From positions 62,001-126,000 of the forward strand of contig QEVK01000009.1 of NCBI GenBank assembly GCA_003577315.1: a stretch of 64,000 nt of DNA, in the 5' to 3' direction. The notes under the pieces were generated by a model. That model made no database searches and was not told the origin of the DNA. It saw nothing but the letters and a program-made list of their open reading frames with translations. Shown here piece by piece: positions 58,634-64,000 of the stretch. Source of the stretch: Hyphomicrobiales bacterium. GTDB taxonomy: Bacteria; Pseudomonadota; Alphaproteobacteria; Rhizobiales; Rhizobiaceae. The first letter of the stretch is position 1. Every line of letters begins with the position of its first letter. A program made the position numbers and the translations under genes.

Positions 58634-59200
58634 ATGCTTCGTTTCCTTGCCGTCCTTTGCGCCTTCCTCATCCTCGCCGCCCCGCAGGCGGCGGCGACGG
58701 AGGCGGGATGGGCGCTGCTGCGCGAGGGCGGCCAGGTCGTGCTCCTCGTCCACGCCAACGCGCCGGGAATCGGCGATCCGGCCCATTTCGACATCGACAA
58801 CTGCCGCACCCAGCGCAACCTGTCCGAGCGCGGCCGCCAGCAGGCGCGGCGTATCGGCGCATTGTTCGCCGCCCGCGCCGAGCCGGTGGGCCAGGTCTAT
58901 TCCAGCCGCTACTGCCGGGCGATGGAGACGGCGCGGCTGGCCTTCGGCGAGCGGCTGGTCGAGCCGCTGGAGGCGCTCGATTCCATCGCCCGCGATCCCG
59001 ACGGCGAGACGGCGCGCGCGGCCGCCGCGGCCGTGGTGGCGCTGGCCCGCGAATATACCGATTCCGGCAATCTCGTCCTCGTCACCCACCCCGAGAACGT
59101 CGCCGCGCTCACCGGCGTGCGCGCCCGCGAGGGCGAGGCCATCATCGTCGCCCCGCATGGCGACGGCCTCGCCGTGATCGGCCGCATCGTCTTCAACTGA
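58634..59200 (+). CDS. Exported histidine-phosphatase-like protein lacking the first catalytic Arg
   Basis: A 188-residue protein with a signal peptide (FLAVLCAFLILAAPQAAA). It has the histidine-phosphatase fold: QVVLLVHANAPG, RNLSERGRQQARRIG, VYSSRYCRAMETARL and LVTHPENVAAL. The family's RH motif is VH here (Val39-His40), so the first Arg of the phosphate pocket is missing while the nucleophile His40 is kept. It may be an inactive binder or use a different pocket. It sits between the AEC carrier and the lipid A acyl-chain cluster; a link to the latter is unproven. Confidence 0.82.
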   Translation: MLRFLAVLCAFLILAAPQAAATEAGWALLREGGQVVLLVHANAPGIGDPAHFDIDNCRTQRNLSERGRQQARRIGALFAARAEPVGQVYSSRYCRAMETARLAFGERLVEPLEALDSIARDPDGETARAAAAAVVALAREYTDSGNLVLVTHPENVAALTGVRAREGEAIIVAPHGDGLAVIGRIVFN

Positions 59201-59318
59201 GGCCGCCGGCGGGCGGGGGCGACGCGGCGCTTTTTGGCCACCTGCCCTTTTCCTGCCGGCAAAAACGGACTAGACAGCCGCGATAGTGAAAAGCCGCCCT
59301 GTCATTGAGGGAATCATA

Positions 59319-59603
59319 GTGACATCGACATTCGACAAGGTCGCCGACATCATCGCCGAGACCAGCGAGATCGACCGCGACACGATCACGCCCAAGAGCC
59401 ACACCATCGACGATCTCGGCATCGACAGCCTCGACTTCCTCGACATCGTCTTCGCGATCGACAAGGAATTCGGCATCAAGGTGCCGCTGGAGAAGTGGAC
59501 GCAGGAAGTCAACGACGGCAAGGTCTCGGCGGAGGAATACTTCGTCATGGAGAACCTGTGCGCCAAGATCGACGCGCTCGTCGCGGCCAGGAACGCCGGC
59601 TGA
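59319..59603 (+). CDS. acpXL: Acyl carrier protein AcpXL
   Basis: A 94-residue specialised acyl carrier for the 27-hydroxyoctacosanoate chain of lipid A. The phosphopantetheine serine is in [15 protein letters not shown]. The sequence [20 protein letters not shown] and the segment [13 protein letters not shown] are typical. The GTG at 59319 has GAGGGA six bases upstream and gives the standard length; an ORF start at 59286 is too long. First gene of the lipid A acyl-chain cluster. Confidence 0.96.
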   Translation: MTSTFDKVADIIAETSEIDRDTITPKSHTIDDLGIDSLDFLDIVFAIDKEFGIKVPLEKWTQEVNDGKVSAEEYFVMENLCAKIDALVAARNAG

Positions 59604-59627
59604 GGCGGCCCCGCACGAAAAGCCCCG

Positions 59628-59669
59628 CAGGCGAGACCCGGCAGATGAGACCCGCCAGATGAGGCCCGC
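59628..59669 (+). repeat. Three 14-bp direct repeats before fabF2XL
   Basis: CAGGCGAGACCCGG, CAGATGAGACCCGC and CAGATGAGGCCCGC follow one another without gaps, ending at the base before the fabF2XL ATG. The last unit supplies the GAGG ribosome site. The repeats lie where fabZXL is found in related genomes. Confidence 0.85.
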
Positions 59670-60857
59670 ATGAGCGCCAACGACGTCGTCATTACCGGAA
59701 TGGGCCTCGTCTCCTCGCTCGGCGAGGGGGCGGACCGGCACTGGCAGGTCCTGTCGGCGCCGGGGGCGGCGCCGGTGCTGGAGAAGGACCGCTTCGCGCC
59801 CTATACGGTGCACCCGCTGCCCGAGATCGACTGGAGCCGGCAGATCCCCAAGCGCGGCGACCAGCGCCAGATGGAGACCTGGCAGCGGCTCGGCACCTAT
59901 GCCGCCGGGCTCGCGCTCGACGATGCCGGCATCAAGCAGGACGAGGCGCTGCTTTCGGCCATGGACATGATCGTGGCCGCCGGCGGCGGCGAGCGCGACA
60001 CGGCCGTCGACCAGGCGATCCTCGACGCCGGGCGCACGCGCAACGACCGCGACATGCTGCTCAACGAGAAGCTGACGACGGAGCTGCGCCCCACCCTGTT
60101 CCTGGCCCAGCTTTCCAACCTGCTCGCCGGCAACATCTCCATCGTCCACAAGGTCACCGGCTCCTCGCGCACCTTCATGGGCGAGGAAGGGGCCGGCGTG
60201 GCGGCGGTCGAGACGGCGGCCGCGCGCATCCGCGCCGGCCAGTCGACCCATGCGCTCGTCGGCGGCGCGTTCCAGACCGAGCATCCCGACATGCTGCTCG
60301 GCTACGAGCTCGGCGGCCTCCTGCACCGCAAGCGCTGGAAGTCGGTGTGGAAGCGGGCGGCGAACGACGGCGGCGGCGTCATCACCGGCTCGGGCGCGGC
60401 CTTCCTGGTGCTCGAATCGCGCGCGCATGCGCAAGAGCGCGGCAGCACAGCCTATGCCGCCATCGGCAAGGTCGAGTCGGGCCGCGCCCGGCGCATCGAC
60501 GGCAACCTGACGCAGGCGATCTCCGGCCTGGTGCGCGCGCTCGGCGCGCCGAAGCAGCGCCTGCTGGCGATCTCGGGCGCCTCCGGCGCGCACGCCGCCA
60601 CCGGCGCCGAGCGCTCGGCGCTCGCCACCGCCGGCGATTTCGCCCTGCGCGGCTTCGCCTCGCTGACCGGCCACATGAAGGAGGCGCAGTTCCCCTTCGC
60701 CATCGCGCTGGCCGCGCTCGCCATCCGCAACGGCGCCCCCTACCCGCCCTTCGACGCCGACAACGAGGGCGCGATCGAGGGCGCGCCGCGGGCGGCGCTC
60801 GCCACGGCGGTCGGCTATCGCCGCTTCGAGGGTGCCGCCCTCGTCGTCGCGGCCTGA
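59670..60857 (+). CDS. fabF2XL: 3-oxoacyl-ACP synthase-like protein FabF2XL, lacking active-site Cys
   Basis: A 395-residue thiolase-fold ketosynthase homologue. The family's catalytic Cys region reads TGSSRT (residues 163-168), and the whole protein contains no cysteine. The first His motif is replaced by SGASGAHAATG; the second is loosely kept as LTGHMKEAQ. It cannot act as an ordinary KS and is more like a chain-length factor. It stands directly before the complete FabF1XL, so a heterodimer that sets the C28 chain length is a fair inference. Confidence 0.88.
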   Translation: MSANDVVITGMGLVSSLGEGADRHWQVLSAPGAAPVLEKDRFAPYTVHPLPEIDWSRQIPKRGDQRQMETWQRLGTYAAGLALDDAGIKQDEALLSAMDMIVAAGGGERDTAVDQAILDAGRTRNDRDMLLNEKLTTELRPTLFLAQLSNLLAGNISIVHKVTGSSRTFMGEEGAGVAAVETAAARIRAGQSTHALVGGAFQTEHPDMLLGYELGGLLHRKRWKSVWKRAANDGGGVITGSGAAFLVLESRAHAQERGSTAYAAIGKVESGRARRIDGNLTQAISGLVRALGAPKQRLLAISGASGAHAATGAERSALATAGDFALRGFASLTGHMKEAQFPFAIALAALAIRNGAPYPPFDADNEGAIEGAPRAALATAVGYRRFEGAALVVAA

Positions 60858-60875
60858 GACGGAGACAGCAAAGCC

Positions 60876-62150
60876 ATGGCCCGCACCTCCGATCACCTCG
60901 GCCGGCCGGTCGTCGCCGTCACCGGCATCGGCGTCGTCACCTCGCTCGGCCAGGGCGTCGCCGACAACTGGGCGGCGCTGACCTCGGGGCGTTCCGGCAT
61001 CGGCCCGATCACCCGCTTCCCGGTCGAGCATCTGGCCACCACCATCGCCGGCACGGTCGATTTCCTGCCTTCGAGCGACAAGGGCGCCAGCGCGCTGACC
61101 TACGAGCTGGCGGAGCTCGCCGCACTGGAGGCCGTTTCCGGCGCCGGCCTCGACGTCGGCGATTTCTCCGGCCCGCTGATGCTGGCCTCGCCGCCGGTCG
61201 AGCTCGGCTGGCACGACCGCTTCCGCCTCTACGACGCGGCCGACCTTTCCCTGCCCGACTACGAGCGGCTCCTGGCCGCCGCGCGCGAGCATCCGGGCGA
61301 GGACGTGCTCGATTCCACCCAGTTCGGCGGCATCGCCGACCGGCTGGCCGACCGCTTCGGCACGCGCGGCCTGCCGGTGACGGTCTCGACCGCCTGCGCC
61401 TCGGGCGCGACCGCGATCCAGCTCGGCGTCGAGGCGATCCGGCGCGGCGAGGCCGAGCGGGCGCTCGCCATCGGCTCCGACGGCTCGGCCACCGCCGAGG
61501 CGCTGATCCGCTTCTCGCTGCTTTCGGCGCTGTCGACCCAGAACGCCGAGCCGCACAAGGCGTCGAAGCCGTTCTCGCGCGACCGCGACGGCTTCGTGCT
61601 CGCCGAGGGCTCGGCCGCGCTGGTGCTCGAATCGCTCGACAGCGCCAGGGCGCGCGGCGCCCGGGTGCTGGGCATCGTCGCCGGCTGCGGCGAGAAGGCC
61701 GACGACTTCCACCGTACCCGCTCCAAGCCGGACGGCTCGCCGGCCATCGCCGCCGTGCGCGCCGCGCTCGCCGATGCGGGCCTCGCCGAAGACGGCATCG
61801 ACTACGTCAACGCCCACGGCACCTCGACGCCCGAGAACGACAAGATGGAGCACCTGTCGCTGTCGACCGTGTTCGGCGAGCGCATGAAGAAAATGCCGGT
61901 CTCGTCCAACAAGTCGATGATCGGCCACACGCTCTCGGCCGCCGGCGCGGTCGAGGCGGTGTTCTCGATCCTGACCATGACCGAGGGCGTCATCCCGCCC
62001 ACCATCAACTACGACCAGCCCGACCCGTCGATCGAGCTCGACGTGGTGCCGAACGTCAAGCGCGAGGCGCAGGTCTCGACCGTGCTGTCGAACTCGTTCG
62101 GCTTCGGCGGGCAGAACGCATGCCTTGTCATGGCGCGGGAACCCGGCTAA
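60876..62150 (+). CDS. fabF1XL: 3-oxoacyl-ACP synthase FabF1XL
   Basis: A 424-residue elongating ketosynthase. The catalytic triad is intact: Cys174 in STACASGAT, His314 in NAHGTSTPEND, His351 in MIGHTLSAAG; Lys346 precedes the second His. The opening VVAVTGIGVVTSLGQGV is typical. It lies 18 nt after FabF2XL and extends acyl-AcpXL to very long chains. Confidence 0.94.
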   Translation: MARTSDHLGRPVVAVTGIGVVTSLGQGVADNWAALTSGRSGIGPITRFPVEHLATTIAGTVDFLPSSDKGASALTYELAELAALEAVSGAGLDVGDFSGPLMLASPPVELGWHDRFRLYDAADLSLPDYERLLAAAREHPGEDVLDSTQFGGIADRLADRFGTRGLPVTVSTACASGATAIQLGVEAIRRGEAERALAIGSDGSATAEALIRFSLLSALSTQNAEPHKASKPFSRDRDGFVLAEGSAALVLESLDSARARGARVLGIVAGCGEKADDFHRTRSKPDGSPAIAAVRAALADAGLAEDGIDYVNAHGTSTPENDKMEHLSLSTVFGERMKKMPVSSNKSMIGHTLSAAGAVEAVFSILTMTEGVIPPTINYDQPDPSIELDVVPNVKREAQVSTVLSNSFGFGGQNACLVMAREPG

Positions 62151-62185
62151 CCCGCTCCGCGACAGACAACAGCGGACGAAAACCC

Positions 62186-63214
62186 ATGCGCGCATTGCAA
62201 CTCGTCGAGGACCGGCGGCTCGAAGCCGTCGACCTGCCGCCGCCGCCGCCGCCCGGCATCGGCGAGGTCACGGTCAGCATCCGCGCCGTGGCGCTCAACC
62301 ACATCGACGTCTGGGGCTGGCGCGGCATGGCGTTCGCCAAGCGCAAGATGCCGCTGGTGATCGGCGCGGAAGCCTCCGGCGAGGTCGAGGAGATCGGCCC
62401 CGGCGTGGCGAACCTCCTCCCCGGCCAGCTCGTCTCCATCTACGGCGCGCGCACCTGCGGGCGCTGCCGCGCCTGCCGCGAGGGCCGCGACAATCTGTGC
62501 GCCCACGTCTCGGGCGTCCACGGCTTCCACCTCGACGGCTTCGCGCAGGAGAAGGTCAACCTGCCCGCCCGCCTGCTCGTCCCCGCCCCTCCGCAAGTCG
62601 ACGCCATCGGCGCGGCGGTCGCGCCCGTCACCTTCGGCACGGTCGAGCACATGCTGTTCGACAATGCGAGGCTGGAGCCGGGCGAGACGATCCTGGTCCA
62701 TGCCGGCGGCTCCGGCATCGGCTCGGCCGCGATCCAGCTTGCGAAGCGCATGGGCTGCACCGTCATCACCACCGTCGGCTCGAGCGACAAGATCGACAAG
62801 GCGAAGGCGCTGGGCGCCGACCACGTCATCAACTACCGCGAGGACCGCTTCGAGGGCGCGGTGCGCAAGCTCACCGCCAAGAAGGGCGTCGACGTCGTCT
62901 TCGAGCATGTCGGGGCCGACACCTGGGCCGGCTCCATGCTGTGCCTGAAGCGCGGCGGCCGCCTCGTCACCTGCGGCTCGACCTCGGGCGTGTCGACGCA
63001 GATGAACCTGATGCAGCTCTTCCAGCAGCAGCTGAAGATCTTCGGCTCGTTCGGCTGCCGCATGCGCAACATGGAAGACGCCATGCTCAAGATGGCCGCC
63101 GGCATCGTCAGGCCGGTGATCGACACCGAGGTCGATTTCGACGGCATCGACCTTGCGCTGCGCCGCATGGAAGGCCGCGACGTCTTCGGCAAGATCATCC
63201 TGCGGGTCGCCTGA
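62186..63214 (+). CDS. Zinc-type alcohol dehydrogenase-like protein of the lipid A cluster
   Basis: A 342-residue medium-chain dehydrogenase/reductase. The structural-zinc cysteines appear as CGRCRACREGRDNLC and the cofactor loop as VHAGGSGIGSAAIQLAKRMG. The proline run near residue 18 (LPPPPPPGIG) is unusual but in a surface region. A dehydrogenase at this place is constant in rhizobial acpXL clusters; a role in the omega-1 oxidation state or reduction of the long acyl chain is suspected, not shown. Stop overlaps the next ATG. Confidence 0.9.
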   Translation: MRALQLVEDRRLEAVDLPPPPPPGIGEVTVSIRAVALNHIDVWGWRGMAFAKRKMPLVIGAEASGEVEEIGPGVANLLPGQLVSIYGARTCGRCRACREGRDNLCAHVSGVHGFHLDGFAQEKVNLPARLLVPAPPQVDAIGAAVAPVTFGTVEHMLFDNARLEPGETILVHAGGSGIGSAAIQLAKRMGCTVITTVGSSDKIDKAKALGADHVINYREDRFEGAVRKLTAKKGVDVVFEHVGADTWAGSMLCLKRGGRLVTCGSTSGVSTQMNLMQLFQQQLKIFGSFGCRMRNMEDAMLKMAAGIVRPVIDTEVDFDGIDLALRRMEGRDVFGKIILRVA

Positions 63215-64000
63215 TGGCGCAAGGCCGCGCGCCTGTCCTGCGCCCGCTGGTTGCGCGGACGCTGCGCATCGCCAAGACGGTCGAGCACTGGCTGGTCGGC
63301 CAGCTCGCCTTCGCGGTGCTGTGGCTGCTGCGCCTCCTGCCGCCCGACAGGGCGCTCGCCTTCGCCGACCGCGCAGCGCGCCGGCTCGGCCCCCTCGTCG
63401 GCCGCCACCGCGTGGCGATGGACAATTTGCGCCGCGCCTACCCTGAAAAGAGCGAGGAGGAGCTTCAGGCCATCGCCTCCGACATGTGGGGCAACATGGC
63501 GCGGCTTGCCGGCGAGTATCTCTATCTCGACCGCATGTTCGACATGCCCCCGCGGGGCGGCGAGGCCGCCCGCGTCGAGCTGGTGGGCGAGGAGATATTC
63601 CTGCGCCTGCGCGAGGAGAAGAAGCCGTTGATCTTCTTCACCGCCCATACCGGCAATTTCGAGCTGTTGCCGGTGGCGGCCTCGCTCTACGACCTGCCGG
63701 TGACGGCGCTGTTTCGCGCGCCCAACAACCCCTACATCGCGAAATACATCTTCTCGACGCGCGCCGAGGCCATGGGCGAGCTGCTCGCCTCGCGCGCCGG
63801 CGCCGCGTTCGGGCTGGCGCGGGTTCTGGAGCGCGGCGGCAATATCGGCGTCCTCGTCGACCAGAAGTTCAGGAAGGGCGTGCCCACCACCTTCTTCGGC
63901 CTGCCCTGCAACACCAGCCCGCTGGTGGCCAAGCTCGCCCGCCAGTACGACTGCGACGTCCACCCCGCCCGCTCGATCCGCCTGCCCGGCAACCGCTTCC
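63214..64000 (+). CDS. lpxXL: Lipid A C28 acyltransferase LpxXL (3' end beyond window)
   Basis: 262 codons are visible from the ATG at 63214, which shares a base with the upstream stop (TGATG). The frame runs out of the window. A membrane anchor lies at ~28-42 (VGQLAFAVLWLLRLL). The acyltransferase motif HTGNFE is near residue 144, and the DQKFRKGVPTTFFG block follows near 218. It transfers the AcpXL-bound very-long-chain acid to lipid A at the inner face of the inner membrane. Confidence 0.9.
   Translation, partial: MAQGRAPVLRPLVARTLRIAKTVEHWLVGQLAFAVLWLLRLLPPDRALAFADRAARRLGPLVGRHRVAMDNLRRAYPEKSEEELQAIASDMWGNMARLAGEYLYLDRMFDMPPRGGEAARVELVGEEIFLRLREEKKPLIFFTAHTGNFELLPVAASLYDLPVTALFRAPNNPYIAKYIFSTRAEAMGELLASRAGAAFGLARVLERGGNIGVLVDQKFRKGVPTTFFGLPCNTSPLVAKLARQYDCDVHPARSIRLPGNRF

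Overview
The window is a 64-kb stretch of gene-dense, GC-rich chromosome from an alphaproteobacterium, most likely of the order Hyphomicrobiales (Rhizobiales), in the Mesorhizobium/Aminobacter/Brucella neighbourhood. Four gene groups support this: the acpXL-fabF2XL-fabF1XL-dehydrogenase-lpxXL cluster for very-long-chain acylation of lipid A; a suf operon in the rhizobial order sufS2-B-C-D-S1-T-A with an Irr-type box upstream; a MoxR/DUF58/DUF4159 block divergent from DUF1285-nudL-cca; and leuA with an alphaproteobacterial-style leader peptide. I see no phage, insertion sequence, CRISPR array, rRNA or tRNA gene. The content is housekeeping, with small accessory genes in between.

Layout. 1-8.3 kb: an AraC regulator (cut by the window edge) divergent from a fosmidomycin-resistance-type MFS pump, then rplY-pth-ychF, two overlapping MaoC hydratase genes, an EamA transporter flanked by two copies of a ~98-bp repeat, a PaiB-like protein and apt. 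8.4-11.1 kb: the cytochrome bc1 operon petABC with a clear terminator. 11.3-17.8 kb: a small DUF6665-like protein, two overlapping half-ABC exporters, three small ORFs, hemF and a DUF1059 protein. 17.8-27.3 kb: cca, nudL and DUF1285 on one strand; moxR, DUF58, DUF4159 and a second large membrane protein on the other. 27.3-38.2 kb: mixed metabolic genes (GNAT, glutathionyl-hydroquinone reductase, Nudix, metallophosphoesterase, amidase, USP, TauE/SafE, dusA) plus leuA and its leader. 38.3-45.5 kb: the suf operon. 45.6-58.6 kb: hydrolase, GNAT, anmK, tyrS, a giant AsmA-like protein, bcp, an M23 peptidase, galM, gabD and an AEC carrier. 58.6-64 kb: a histidine-phosphatase-like protein and the lipid A acyl-chain cluster, whose last gene lpxXL runs off the window.

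Two genes are broken as read. leuA has lost about 37 nt near its 5' end, removing and frameshifting the catalytic N-terminus. The AEC carrier is split by one missing base in a run of Gs. Each could be a true mutation or a sequence error.

The most interesting regulatory features are these. A leucine-rich leader peptide precedes leuA, and its start codon sits exactly where a good sigma-70 promoter should initiate, so it is probably leaderless. There is a perfect CtrA-type box before a small membrane-protein gene, and a 16/17 Irr box before suf. Several tandem or inverted repeats occur, including 7-bp minisatellites between convergent genes.

Among proteins, FabF2XL contains no cysteine at all and probably acts as a non-catalytic partner of FabF1XL. 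The histidine-phosphatase-like protein has Val where the family has its catalytic Arg. fabZXL is missing from its usual place and three 14-bp repeats are found there.
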